Shown here: piece after piece, positions 18,157 to 28,137 of the stretch
Layout: each line of letters begins with the position of its first letter
Numbering within the stretch: position 1 is the stretch's first letter
Source of the DNA: G963665215 sp963665215
GTDB lineage: Bacteria; Chloroflexota; Dehalococcoidia; Lucifugimonadales; CAUZJF01
Assembly (NCBI GenBank): GCA_963665215.2
Contig: CAXXWW010000003.1
Span: 1-64,000 of the forward strand
Length of the DNA: 64,000 nt
Direction: 5' to 3'
Position numbers and translations under genes: made by a program
Notes under the pieces: model-generated
Seen by the model: only the letters and a program-made list of their open reading frames with translations
What the model was told of the DNA's origin: nothing
Databases searched by the model: none

Positions 18157-19290
18157 TCAGTCGCGCGGCCGTCTCATTAGCAAGACTCCTCCTGCGACGA
18201 CCAGGACAGCTACCAAAGAGAGGATCAAACTCACGATCCCCAAGACGCTGGAACCGGTATCGCCGGTATCGCCCTTGGGCCCGGCAGGTCCGGTATCCCC
18301 GGGATCGCCCTTGGGCCCGGCAGGTCCGGTATCTCCGGTATCGCCCTTGGGCCCGGCAGGTCCGGTATCTCCGGTATCGCCCTTGGGCCCGGCAGGTCCG
18401 GTATCTCCGGTATCGCCCTTGGGCCCGGCAGGTCCGGTATCTCCGGTATCGCCCTTGGGCCCGGCAGGTCCGGTATCTCCGGTATCGCCCTTGGGCCCGG
18501 CAGGTCCGGTATCTCCGGTATCGCCCTTGGGCCCGGCAGGTCCGGTATCTCCGGTATCGCCCTTGGGCCCGGCAGGTCCGGTATCTCCGGTATCGCCCTT
18601 GGGCCCGGCAGGTCCGGTATCTCCGGTATCTCCGGCATCTCCCTTGGGCCCGGCAGGTTCGGTATCCCCGGTATCTCCCCTGGGCCCGGCAGGTCCGGTA
18701 CCTCCCCTGGGCCCGGCAGGTCCGGTACCTCCCCTGGGCCCGGCAGGTCCGGTACCTCCCCTGGGCCCGGCAGGTCCACGCAGCCCTGCGGTGGGTTCCG
18801 GCGTGGCCGTGGGCTCCGGAGTGGTAGTGTCGGGAGGCGTGGTAGTGTCGTCGCCAGCCTCCACAGTTACGGTGGCATCGCCGCCCACATCACCACCAGC
18901 GGGGAAAGTATAATCACCATCCTGCACGTCGTCGCCGACCATAACATCGTACGTGAAGGACTCCACCGATATCACTGTGAAGTTGACGATTGTCCTGTCG
19001 GCGTCGTCGACTGTGCCACGAACAATTCCCTTAGCATGACCGTCCACCTTGGTCGCAGAATACTCTACGTAGCTGAACCCAGCCGGCAGTCTTTCCACGA
19101 CCCGCCCAATATCTCCCTCAGCGCCCTTTCCCGTATTGGTGATCGTTACCGTAAACTTCTCGGCCACCGGGTCCGTAGGCAACTCCCTCATAGGACCGGC
19201 CTGCTGAGCGGCCATGGGACTCGAGCTCAACAGCCCTATCACCCCCACAACCGCGACAACCACCAACAGCCGTAACGCTTTTCTGATCAA
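18157..19290 (-). CDS. collagen-like (Gly-X-Y) surface protein with signal peptide and C-terminal membrane anchor
   Basis: 377 residues; TTG start after AAGGAG. Residues 1-30 are a signal peptide (LLVVVAVVGVIGLLSSSPMAAQ). Residues 40-150 are a beta-rich DUF11-like domain (KFTVTITNTGKGAEGDIG, VVERLPAGFSYVEYS). A Thr/Pro linker follows, then about 165 residues of uninterrupted Gly-X-Y: first GPAGPRGGT units, then about eleven GPAGPKGDTGDT units. A hydrophobic segment (SLILSLVAVLVVAGGVLLM) and RRPRD end the protein. It should form a trimeric stalk on the cell surface. The repeat units are almost identical in DNA, so its length probably varies between strains. Confidence 0.88.
   Translation of the reverse strand: MIRKALRLLVVVAVVGVIGLLSSSPMAAQQAGPMRELPTDPVAEKFTVTITNTGKGAEGDIGRVVERLPAGFSYVEYSATKVDGHAKGIVRGTVDDADRTIVNFTVISVESFTYDVMVGDDVQDGDYTFPAGGDVGGDATVTVEAGDDTTTPPDTTTPEPTATPEPTAGLRGPAGPRGGTGPAGPRGGTGPAGPRGGTGPAGPRGDTGDTEPAGPKGDAGDTGDTGPAGPKGDTGDTGPAGPKGDTGDTGPAGPKGDTGDTGPAGPKGDTGDTGPAGPKGDTGDTGPAGPKGDTGDTGPAGPKGDTGDTGPAGPKGDTGDTGPAGPKGDPGDTGPAGPKGDTGDTGSSVLGIVSLILSLVAVLVVAGGVLLMRRPRD
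18262..18780. repeat. tandem 36-bp and 27-bp repeats inside the collagen-like gene
   Basis: About eleven head-to-tail copies of a 36-bp unit, most of them identical, encode GPAGPKGDTGDT (roughly 18262-18650). A block of 27-bp units encoding GPAGPRGGT (to about 18780) follows. Because the period is a multiple of three, several other frames are also open here. These are not genes. Confidence 0.9.
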
Positions 19291-19411
19291 GCTTTTTCTC
19301 CTTATAGGTCCCGTTTTCTTGTGTGACTAGCGAAGAGGGTCACCTCCTCATCGAATTCCATCCAAGCAAACAAACAAAACCCTTCCTTCCCTGACATCCC
19401 CAGCCAATTAC

Positions 19412-22400
19412 CTAACTAGAGAAGTAGAGTTCGACAATGTCTAGGATCTGATCCGGGGTAAGATTGTCGTCATCAAAGTAAGCCTCTACAGCGTCGAGGA
19501 CCTCTTCGCCGTCGATCACTCCGTCCTCGTTCGCGTCGTAGGTGTCGGCGATGGCAAGGCCCGTGGTCACGTCGGTCACCGTGATGGTCACCGCGATTGT
19601 GGCGTCGTCGTTGGTGTTGCCGTCACTGGCTGTGACGGTAACCTCGTAAGCGTTGTCCGTATCAGCGTCCGCCGGGTCCTCGTAGTTCAGTGCCGCCTTG
19701 GTCATCAGCTGGCCGGTGGCAGCGTCGATGGCAAACGAGGCCATGTCTGTGCCGCCCAGCGTGTACATGAGCGTGTCGCCGGTGTCCGCGTCCGTGGCCG
19801 CGACCGGGTCGCCGATGGGCATATCCGTGGCCGTGTTCTCGGGCACGCTTCGCATGCCATCCTCCGAGGATGCGAACTCAGGTGCATTGTTTGCGTCCGG
19901 CGTCGGGGCCTCGTCGGTGGCCTCCACCGGCGTCGACGGGGCCTCGTTCCTGTCCGTCACGGTGATGGTCACCGTGATGGTGTCCTTCAAACCGGACTCG
20001 TCCGTGACTTTCAGGACCACCTCGTACATGCCGTTCCTGTCCTCATGGTCCAGGTCATGGGCCATGTCATGCAGCTTGACCCTTATCTGCGTGGTTTTGC
20101 GTCCATCCACCTCGAAGAGCTCGAAGAACGCCGTGTCTTCGCTGCCGTTATCGCTATCCTCCAGGGTGTACATTAGGTTCACCCCTTGCGCGTCGTCGGG
20201 GTCCATGGGCAGGGACAGGGGCTCGCCGACGAAGGTGGTGGAAGGCGCGTTTTCGGCCACCATCCGCGTTGCGGTCTCCTCCGAGAACTCCGGCATCCGC
20301 TTCAGGTCTTCCACCTCCAGCACCGCATGCGCCGCTGTCGCGTCCGCCATGCGGCGAACCGTGTCATCCGCATCGTTCTTCGCGTCCATGTAGGTCGCCA
20401 TGACGTGCGGGTAGTAGCTCGTGTCGTCGTTGGTCGGCGTGTAGGTGGCGCTGGTGGCGTCGGCTATTGGGTTACGGGAGTCAACGCCGGTGCCGGGAGG
20501 GTCAACTTGGGCCCTGCTCCACACCCAGACAACGTCGGTGACGCCCCCATCCGGGTCGGTCAAATCGGCGGTTATGGGTCCATGGGCATGGGGCTGGACC
20601 AGCTCGTTGCCGTCCTTATCGCGCAGCGTTATCTTTCCATCCTCATCGATGTTCATGACGGCTATGCACACGTCAAACTCGCCGCGCGCGCCGTCGTTGT
20701 CGATGGCGACGACCGTTACCTTGTAGACGTTGTCCCCGTCGGCGTCAGCCGGGTTTTCGTAGTCCGGTTGGGTCGTAAAGACAAGGGTGCGCCCTACGGT
20801 ACCGATAAGCTGGAACTGACCGGCGTCCTCTCCCTCCAGGCGCCAGGATGCGACACTGGCACGGTCGTCTTCGTCATCCACGTTGTAGACGTTTACGGTT
20901 GGGGGGTCGTCTGCTGTGTTCCCATCAAATTCCGGGTTGGCGGCGTTCGCTTCGCCGCTGTTAATCTCGGGGATAGTCAGCTCCGGCCGTTCCCTCAACA
21001 CCGGGTCTTCGTTCCTGTCTTCGGCCGTGATGACCACCACGATGTTGTCGCCCAGGCCGCTGGGGTCCGTGACCGTGACGACCACGACGTATTTCCCATC
21101 GGCCGGAGTGCCTCTGCTCTCGAAGTCCAGCTCTTCCGCCACGGTGATCTGTCCCGTCGCCTTGTCGATGTCGAAGGCGGCAAGGTCGTCAGCTGGTCCA
21201 GTTCCAGTCCCACTCGGCAGGGTGACGCCGGTGATGTCGGTGATGTCATCTGCTTCAACGGCGCGCAGCCCGTAGGTCAGTATATCTGTGTCGGAGCGGG
21301 CCACCACCGTGGCCACAACCGGATCGTCTACGTCATCGCCCACCTCAGCGGTCTCCGCCACACTTCGCTCGAACTTATCACCGTCAAAGTCAGGGGACTG
21401 GTTGGTTGCGCCGAGGCCCGCCGCCTGCACCGGGTAGGCCGACATCATCCGCTCCTTCTTCTCGGCGCCATTGCGGTCCGTGTAACTCGCCGTTACCCGC
21501 AGGTACTTGTTTTCGTCTGAAGCATCCGGCGTATAGCTCTCTGAATCGTTTCCGTTTCCAGGCGCAGTCCCCCAATGGTCATCGTTATCGACATCAAGGG
21601 GACCCTGTATGACTTCGGAGACTGTCCACACCCACATGGCGCCTTCTATCTCTGTGTCGATTGCCGGCGGGGTATCGTCTGGGGAGCCGTCCGGGTCGGT
21701 CAGGCTGGCCATTATCACGGTATTGGTATCGGTATTGGTGGCATCATCAACCTCGGGCTGCAGCCGTGAAATGACCACTTCCCCGTCCTCGTCCACATCG
21801 GTGACGGTGACGGCGACGGTCGTATCCACCGTTTCAGCTGGGCCGGTGTCGCCGGAGGCCCTGCTGGCGATGGCCCTAATGACTATGCTGTAAACGTTGT
21901 CATCGGCCGTGGCCTCGGGTGTAGCCGTGTTGGCGCCCGACCTGTCCTTCGGGTCCTCGTAGTCGGGCGGGTTCACGAACTGGAGCACGCCGTCGTCGTC
22001 GATGGTAAAGAGGGCCGCGTCGGCGCCCCTCAGGTCCCAGCTGATCGTGTCCCCCTCGGGGTCGGTCCCCACGTAGGTGGTTACGGCCGCCGTATTCCGC
22101 GCGCCGTCTTTATCGATCTCGGGGTAGCTTACCGTAGTCGTTGCGAGGCCGCCGGATACATCCTTCACCGATGGCGTCTCGTCGACGTCGGTGACTATGA
22201 TGTTCACGTTGACCTGGGCGTTTTGGTTTGCGGCGCCGCCCATGACCTCGACCTTAACGGTGACGCTGAACCTCTGCTTTTTCATGGGGTCGTCGAAGTC
22301 CAACTCCGGGTCGGTGCCGGGCTCAGTGACGCCCGCAGTGCTCGTGTCGTCGCCACCTACAGTAATCTGACCCATGTCGTCAATGTTGAAGTACTTTGCG

Positions 22401-24487
22401 TCGGACCCCTCCAGTGAGTAAACCAGAGTTCCGGGCCCCACGGCCGCCACCGGAGCGCCGACGTTCCCGCCGGGCGCGGCGTTCTCGGCCACTTTTCTCG
22501 TCACGGTGCCCGTCTCATCGAAGGTGGGCACGCTTGCCGGGCCGGGCGCCAACCTCACCACGTTTGCCGTTGTCGCTATCCCGGTTTTCAGCGAGTCGTC
22601 GGCTACGCGCTCGTCTGTTGTTAAAGTATCTGCATCGTCTGCGACGCTGTGCGGGTCGGTGTATGTTGCGGTTGCCCGCAGGTAGTAGCCCCTGTCAGCG
22701 TCCTCTGGCGTGTACCTGTCTGTCGTGGCTCCGGGGATATTAACAAACGGTGCATTCGTCTCATCGTCATCCTCCAGGGACCTGGACCACTGCCAGGTGA
22801 CGATGTGGACGCCCTGGTGGGGCTCGCCCAAGTCGCCGCCCTTGTCATCGGGGTCCTGCACCTCCGCAACGAGCATCTCGTCGAGGTAAGCCGTCTTCCC
22901 TTCCGTAAACACCACCATCCCCTCTTCGTCGACGTTTTTGACGATTAGCCACACGTTTACCCTGCCGATGCCGGCTACGGCCCCCGAGGGACCGGTGTCT
23001 GTGGCCACGAGGGTCAACTCATAGACGTTGTCATTATTCGCGTCGGTCGGATTCTCGAAGTCGGGCGCCTCTTTGAACTGGATATAGCGCGGCTCAAACC
23101 CTCCGCTGAGATCGAAGGCCGCCGCGTCGTCTCCCTCCAGCTGCCAATCGGCAATGGAGTCGAGGTGGTCCGGCTCTTCGAACACGTACTCGTTTTCAGT
23201 ATAGGTCCGGCTCCCGGCGTTTTGGGGTTGCACATCGGGAGCATCGGGAAGGCTCACGTAGACCCCATCGGCCAACTCAGGGACGCGGATCTCCGCCTGT
23301 CCGGTCACTATCGGGTCTTCGTTCACGTTTTCGGCCATGATGGTAACCGTGATATTGTCGACCTCGCCGGAGGGGTCAGTGGCCCTGACGATTACCTTGT
23401 ACTCTCCAGCCATGGCTGTGGCTGTCCGGTCCCCGACCGCATCGTAGTCCAGCCCTTGCGCAACCATGATCTGTCCCGAGGCCTGGTCGATGTCGAAGAA
23501 CTCATCATCGCCATCGTTGGGGCTGGCGACTTGGATCAGCTCGTAGGTCAGTGTGTCGTTGTCCGTATCGGTGGCCGTAACCGGGTCGCCCACGTGGTCG
23601 CCCACGGCCGTGCTCTCAGGCACCGTCCTGTCGTCCGTGTTATCTTCGAAGTCGGGGGAGGCGTTCGCATTATCGGACACCGCGGCCCGCACCGGGTTCT
23701 CAGATTTCGCATCCGCGGTCCTGGCGTCGTCGGGGCTTTGCGGATCCCTATATTCAACACGGACCCACAGGTACTTGTCTTCATCTGCCGCTACGGGGGT
23801 ATAGGAAGCGCCGGTTTGACCGTCTACTACGTTCCAATGGAACATATTGCCAACCACGGGGTCGACAGCCTTGGAGGTGTGCCACGTCCAAGTGTGGTCG
23901 GAGGTCTCGCCGTCCGGGTCGGTCAGGGTGGTGCCTATCGGGACGGTAACCTCGGGCTGCAGCCACTGCAGGGTCAGCTCACCGGGGTCATCCTCGTTTC
24001 CGACGATCACCGTGAGGGCGATGTCGGTCCTCTTGGCGGGAAGGGGGGCGTTTGCCCCGGCCCTCATCTCGGTGGCGCTCACCGTTATCTGGTATTTGTT
24101 GTCGCCGGGAGCGAATTCGCCTGGGTCGTTGAACTCTTCATCATCACCAGGGTTCAGGTTGAGGCCCCGGTCCGTCTTGTTCTCGTAGTCGGGCGACTCC
24201 ATGAAGGTGAGCACGCCGGCGCTGCTGATCTCGAAGTCGGCGGCGTCGACTCCCCTTACGTTCCACTCGATCCTGGACCCCTCGGGGTCTGTCGAGTCGA
24301 AGTCCCGCACCATACCCGTGCCGTTCTCGGCATAGTGGATGTGGTCATCTTCCGCGGGAGTGTGGGGGTGCGCAAAGATTCCATTCGGTGCGGGATTGGA
24401 TAGCACCAAAATCGCCATCATTGCCAACAAGGCACCGACGCGCATAACTACCGATTTCTTTACTGCGCTAGACGGACGGTCCAACAT
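19412..24487 (-). CDS. giant secreted cadherin-repeat protein with C-terminal EF-hand/dockerin-like module
   Basis: 1,691 residues from ATG 24487, chosen because AGGGAGGAATT sits just upstream. A signal peptide follows (RVGALLAMMAILVLSNPAPN, after SVVM). The body is a long row of cadherin-like repeats of about 100-130 residues with Ca-binding motifs such as TDTDNDTLTYEL, DPEGDTISWDLRG, IDKATGQITVAEELDFE and ATDADTGDTLMYTLGG. Each repeat ends in a VTITVTDxxE strand. The last 50 residues (ADTYDANEDGVIDGEEVLDA ... ILDIVELYF) form EF-hand-like loops resembling dockerins. This is likely a calcium-dependent adhesion or cell-surface protein; the tail may dock or sort it. No membrane anchor is seen. 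It is transcribed toward the collagen-like gene. Confidence 0.9.
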   Translation of the reverse strand: MLDRPSSAVKKSVVMRVGALLAMMAILVLSNPAPNGIFAHPHTPAEDDHIHYAENGTGMVRDFDSTDPEGSRIEWNVRGVDAADFEISSAGVLTFMESPDYENKTDRGLNLNPGDDEEFNDPGEFAPGDNKYQITVSATEMRAGANAPLPAKRTDIALTVIVGNEDDPGELTLQWLQPEVTVPIGTTLTDPDGETSDHTWTWHTSKAVDPVVGNMFHWNVVDGQTGASYTPVAADEDKYLWVRVEYRDPQSPDDARTADAKSENPVRAAVSDNANASPDFEDNTDDRTVPESTAVGDHVGDPVTATDTDNDTLTYELIQVASPNDGDDEFFDIDQASGQIMVAQGLDYDAVGDRTATAMAGEYKVIVRATDPSGEVDNITVTIMAENVNEDPIVTGQAEIRVPELADGVYVSLPDAPDVQPQNAGSRTYTENEYVFEEPDHLDSIADWQLEGDDAAAFDLSGGFEPRYIQFKEAPDFENPTDANNDNVYELTLVATDTGPSGAVAGIGRVNVWLIVKNVDEEGMVVFTEGKTAYLDEMLVAEVQDPDDKGGDLGEPHQGVHIVTWQWSRSLEDDDETNAPFVNIPGATTDRYTPEDADRGYYLRATATYTDPHSVADDADTLTTDERVADDSLKTGIATTANVVRLAPGPASVPTFDETGTVTRKVAENAAPGGNVGAPVAAVGPGTLVYSLEGSDAKYFNIDDMGQITVGGDDTSTAGVTEPGTDPELDFDDPMKKQRFSVTVKVEVMGGAANQNAQVNVNIIVTDVDETPSVKDVSGGLATTTVSYPEIDKDGARNTAAVTTYVGTDPEGDTISWDLRGADAALFTIDDDGVLQFVNPPDYEDPKDRSGANTATPEATADDNVYSIVIRAIASRASGDTGPAETVDTTVAVTVTDVDEDGEVVISRLQPEVDDATNTDTNTVIMASLTDPDGSPDDTPPAIDTEIEGAMWVWTVSEVIQGPLDVDNDDHWGTAPGNGNDSESYTPDASDENKYLRVTASYTDRNGAEKKERMMSAYPVQAAGLGATNQSPDFDGDKFERSVAETAEVGDDVDDPVVATVVARSDTDILTYGLRAVEADDITDITGVTLPSGTGTGPADDLAAFDIDKATGQITVAEELDFESRGTPADGKYVVVVTVTDPSGLGDNIVVVITAEDRNEDPVLRERPELTIPEINSGEANAANPEFDGNTADDPPTVNVYNVDDEDDRASVASWRLEGEDAGQFQLIGTVGRTLVFTTQPDYENPADADGDNVYKVTVVAIDNDGARGEFDVCIAVMNIDEDGKITLRDKDGNELVQPHAHGPITADLTDPDGGVTDVVWVWSRAQVDPPGTGVDSRNPIADATSATYTPTNDDTSYYPHVMATYMDAKNDADDTVRRMADATAAHAVLEVEDLKRMPEFSEETATRMVAENAPSTTFVGEPLSLPMDPDDAQGVNLMYTLEDSDNGSEDTAFFELFEVDGRKTTQIRVKLHDMAHDLDHEDRNGMYEVVLKVTDESGLKDTITVTITVTDRNEAPSTPVEATDEAPTPDANNAPEFASSEDGMRSVPENTATDMPIGDPVAATDADTGDTLMYTLGGTDMASFAIDAATGQLMTKAALNYEDPADADTDNAYEVTVTASDGNTNDDATIAVTITVTDVTTGLAIADTYDANEDGVIDGEEVLDAVEAYFDDDNLTPDQILDIVELYFSS

Positions 24488-24589
24488 ACAATTCCTCCCT
24501 TGGCCGACCTTAGACGACGCAAATCTTCCATTCCCAGAGTGGACACCGTGCAAGATACTAGCATTCCACATAGGGTGTGTCAAGGCCTG

Positions 24590-24923
24590 AATTGCTCGGG
24601 CAACGGCGTTCTATCGTGACGTGCTGGGAATGAAGTTCCTTTTCCGTGCCCCGCCCGGGCTGGCTTTCTTCGACTGCGCCGGCGTTCGGCTGATGTTGAC
24701 GGCGCCTGAACCGGAGAGCGAAGAGCCGCCTGGCCGCGGCCGCCCCATCTACTTCACCGTGCCCGATGTCTCAGAAGCTTACGAGACCCTGAAGGCACGC
24801 GGCGTTGAGTTCGTCCACGAGCCCCAAATTATTCATAGCACCGACACCTACGAGTTATGGATGGCATTCTTCCGCGACCTTGATGAGAACCTGCTCGCGG
24901 TGATGGCCGAGGTTGGCAAATAG
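24590..24923 (+). pseudogene. VOC/glyoxalase-fold protein, 5' end missing
   Basis: The frame reads RATAFYRDVLGMKFLFRAPP from about 24597 and continues with AGVRLMLTAPE, RPIYFTVPDVSEAYETLKARG and FFRDLDENLLAVMAE, the typical single-module VOC fold. The usual first strand, with its metal-binding His, is absent, and a stop precedes the homology in frame. Translation could begin at GTG 24612 or ATG 24621 but would lack the first beta strand. Confidence 0.7.
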
Positions 24924-25038
24924 GGTTTAAGGCTCTGCATCTCAAAGCGGAGCAACGCGTTCAGAAAGACTCCTGGCAACCGTACCGGCCACATTATTAA
25001 GGAGCCCTTAAGAATCTGAAGATTTCGTTAAGCTTTAA

Positions 25039-26742
25039 CCCGAATCCACCGAAGGACACGGATGGACGGCGTGAGGACAGCGGAAGGGGGTGGGTGAGGG
25101 ATCTACAGGGGAGATGGCCTGGGGTCTTGGGGTTGATGGGGGGCCGGCGGACGGTCTTCAGTCGCCGCACAGGGCCCCTAAGTCCCTATGCGGGAGTCGC
25201 GATGCGCGGGATGGCGAGAGGATACGCAGCAGGGGACTCGCGCGACCGGGGTGGCGCGAGATTGCGGGGACGTTGGGTCAGTTGCAGGCTGGCCGTCAGG
25301 CCGGGAACGGAATGGCTTGCAGCCGGGCCAAGGCGCGACTGAACTGGGTTTCCCAAGGCCAGCGCCGGGGGAGATGCAAAGTGAGGCGGCGCGCCGAGCG
25401 GGTGATCCGTCCCACCAGAGCGAAGACCCGCCGCCTGAGGGTCTTGGTGATCACGGTCCGCTCGCCCAGACCAATCCGCGCCGTCCAGCGGGCCAGGTTA
25501 TGCGCCATCACCTGGACCGCCAGCCAGGCGCCGTTGGCGGCGAAGCGCGCCGACGGCATGTGGTTCAGCCCGACGCCGTACTTGAGGTCGCGTATGGCGT
25601 TCTCGACCTCGGCGTGGCGGCGATGATCGGCCTCCAGTTCCAGCGTCTCCCCATCGCGGTCGGTGATGAAGGCGTGATAGCTGTATCTGGCGAAGAGGGC
25701 GAGCTGGGAACCGGGCGTCGGCTTCACCCGCCGGACAATGAGCCGCACCGCCGCGGCGTCCGGCTTGGTCTGGAACGGGGTGTAAGTCGTCTCGGCGACA
25801 TCGGCGGCGCCGTCCATCCAGTAGGGAATGGGAGTCCAGTCCTCCTCTGGTATCGCCTCGATCAGGTCCCGCAGGCTGGCGCGCTGGCCGATGGTGATAG
25901 AGAAGCGGACATCCATTTCCCGGCAGGCGGCAACGACAGTGTGGGCGTAGAAGCCGCTGTCGGCCCGCACCGTGAGTTGTCCCCTGGCCCCGCCGTAGCG
26001 CACCCGCCCCACCGTCTCACGCAGGAAGTGGGCGGCGCCACGGGCGGTGTTGGCCCGGCCCTCGCGCAGCCGGGACATCAGCACCTCGCCGGTGCCGGCG
26101 GCAATGGCCAGCAGCGGGTGATAGCCCCGGGCGCCGGTATAGCCGTGGTGGCGCGCTCCCTCCTTGGCCAGTCCATAGGTCTCGCAGATGGTCGAGTCCA
26201 GGTCGATCGTCAGGGGCGAGTCGCCGGGTCCGGCCCCAGCGGCCCAGGCCCGGGCCAACAACTGGCGGCTCACGCGGTCAAGTTGACGGACATGCCCCCA
26301 CCGGAAGCTGCGCAGGAAGGTCCCCAGGGTGGATGGCGCCTTGACCACGCAGCCTAGAACACCGACCGTCCCACCAGCGCGCAGCGCATCGGCGTCGTCG
26401 ATGCAGTCGCCGCCTGCCAGCGCGGAAGCGACCAGCGTCAGCATCTTGTCCCCAGTGTTCGCCCGTCCCGGCGCTCCGCCGAGGTCAAGGTGATGGTCGA
26501 CGAGTTCCCGCAGGCCCAGGTGCCGGGCTAGGGTGGCCGGCAGGAGCAGGCCGGCATTGGCCACCAGGCGATGGTCGTCAAAGACGATGCGGATACGGTC
26601 GGGTTTGTTCTGTGGCAGCATCTATTGGGTGCTCCTTGTTTCCGGGCGGGTTTCTGTTCCAAAACCATTATCCCAGATTCAGAGGAGCACCCTCTAGCTT
26701 CTTCAAGGGCTGTCCCCAAGGCCGTCCTTCGGTGGATTCGGG
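25039..26742 (-). mobile_element. IS1380-family element, copy C (divergent)
   Basis: Ends carry the same CCCGAATCCACCGAAGG inverted repeats. It differs from copies B, D and E at many positions, so it is a separate lineage. The flanks TTTAA and CTAAG do not match as a target duplication. Its right end lies inside the terminal region of an ISNCY-type remnant. Confidence 0.9.
25296..26621 (-). CDS. IS1380-family transposase (copy C)
   Basis: 441 residues, same length and motifs as copy B (LTIDLDSTICETYG, LTVRADSGFYAHT, ADHRRHAEVENAIRDLK), with many scattered conservative differences. The ORF is intact, ATG preceded by AAGGAGCACCC. Confidence 0.92.
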   Translation of the reverse strand: MLPQNKPDRIRIVFDDHRLVANAGLLLPATLARHLGLRELVDHHLDLGGAPGRANTGDKMLTLVASALAGGDCIDDADALRAGGTVGVLGCVVKAPSTLGTFLRSFRWGHVRQLDRVSRQLLARAWAAGAGPGDSPLTIDLDSTICETYGLAKEGARHHGYTGARGYHPLLAIAAGTGEVLMSRLREGRANTARGAAHFLRETVGRVRYGGARGQLTVRADSGFYAHTVVAACREMDVRFSITIGQRASLRDLIEAIPEEDWTPIPYWMDGAADVAETTYTPFQTKPDAAAVRLIVRRVKPTPGSQLALFARYSYHAFITDRDGETLELEADHRRHAEVENAIRDLKYGVGLNHMPSARFAANGAWLAVQVMAHNLARWTARIGLGERTVITKTLRRRVFALVGRITRSARRLTLHLPRRWPWETQFSRALARLQAIPFPA

Positions 26743-28137
26743 CTAAGTGGTCAGGGAAAATGTCCATCTAGGCCGCTGTCATACCATCGGACTGTGATAC
26801 GCGGGACCTGCCCCTGGTGCGCATTATGGGCGGGCTCTTGGCTTCGGCGTACTCGCGGACCGTGTTCCTGTGGATGCCCAACTCCCTGGCGATTGCCCGA
26901 ATGGAGAGGCCCCGAAGCTTAGCCTGCTGCACGGCCTTCCACCGGACCCTCTGTCGCGGCGTGGGTTTCCTGCGTGGCGATGCCGGAGGCTTGCGAACTC
27001 TGCCGCCGCCGTTCAATGTGGCGCTGTCGGCCTCGATGATGTCGAGGTATGCCAAGCTCTCCTTGGGGTGGTTGCCCACGCCGTTGACCCTGCGCTCAAG
27101 GCCGGGGCCATATCGGAGAGGACCATTGGAGGCACGGAGAACTCCAGGGCGCGGCGGCGCCTCCTGTGTGGGGATCGTGCGTCCCCGGTACTGCACGAGG
27201 AGCTGGCCGTCCAGGCCCTCATGGACCTCCAGCTGCGCTCCGGCGTAGCTAGGCCGCTCCTTACCAGGCAGCAGCTGCAAGGTACGCCAGTTGTACTTGA
27301 CGGTGTTGTCCCTGGCCACCTTGCGGCGGTGCTTGAAGCAGAGTATCTGGTCCAGGGCCACCGATGACTCCATAGGACGGTAAGCAACGCTTGAGTGCTC
27401 TGCCGGAACCCCGAACTTCTCGTTGAAGCGCGGCAGGAAGCGGTGCAGGACTTCATTGGCCTCGTCGATGGTGGTGACGCCCGCCAGGCGCAGCTCGGTC
27501 ACCAGCCGGTCCTGGAATGTCCCCGCCGTCCGCTCGACCCGGCCCTTCGCCTGCGGTGACCTGGCGAATATCTGGCGTATCCCCAGCTCCTCCATGGCGC
27601 GGGCGAACTGGGTTGGCCCGGCCGGCTTCTGGCGAGGCTCTCCAGTATGCTTGAAGACCGCGTGTCGGTCGCTGTAGACGGCCAGCGGTATCCCGCATTG
27701 CCGGATCAACCCCTCCATGAGAAGACGAAGTAGCCGCGGGTGTCCTCCTCCTGACTGAACAGAGCGTCAGGCACAGTGCCGGTGGCGTCGTCCACGGCCA
27801 ACAGCAGGACGAACCGGGGTCCTTGTTCCCCCAGCCACCGATGGTGGCTCCCATCTATCTGCAGCAGCATCCCTTCTTGGGCCATGCGTTTGCGCCGGAC
27901 ACGGTGTCTGGGCGGCCGACGGCGGCGGGGGCTGTCCATGCCGGCGCTGACCAGGATGCGGCTCACCGTAGAGCGGCTCAGGTCGATCCCCTCCCGTTCC
28001 ATCAACAACTCGGTCAGATGCGTATGGTTCGTTCCAGCGTAGCGAGTGCGGGCCAGCTGCACCACGTAAGTCATCTTGGTCTCCGTCGTGGTGTTGGCCG
28101 GTCGGCGGCCACGATTCCCGTGGGCGAGTGCGGCGGC
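26743..28137 (-). mobile_element. ISNCY-type element remnant (copy 1)
   Basis: The left end retains a TGGTCAGGGAAAATGTCC motif related to the inner terminal repeat of the copy at 52275-55319, but the outermost repeat is gone, apparently because IS1380 copy C lies there. The right end is lost in a fusion to a membrane-protein gene at about 28137. Confidence 0.65.
26768..28137 (-). pseudogene. ISNCY-type DDE transposase, N-terminus missing and frameshifted
   Basis: Reading from 28137 down: AALAHGNRGRRPAN, a winged-helix region with STVSRILVSAG, the first Asp region MLLQIDGSHHRW, then VDDATGTVPDALF. Near 27715 the frame shifts (GYFVFSWRG instead of GYFLLM as in the other copy). It continues as IPLAVYSDRHAVF (second Asp) and GRVERTAGTFQDRL (third acidic residue), and ends in a homeodomain-like HTH, LSIRAIARELGIHRNTVREY. 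The first 50 or so residues are replaced by an unrelated membrane protein in frame. Not functional. Confidence 0.8.

Noticed and set aside
18262..18780. Regular repeats that might be a CRISPR array
   Set aside because: No unique spacers; the units are contiguous and encode collagen-like repeats.
18231..18913. Several long open frames over the Gly-X-Y repeat on both strands
   Set aside because: They arise because the 36-bp and 27-bp units are multiples of three; only the minus-strand frame with signal peptide and anchor makes sense.
20186..21520. 444-codon ORF antisense to the cadherin gene
   Set aside because: Shadow of a strongly biased coding sequence; composition mirrors the cadherin repeats.
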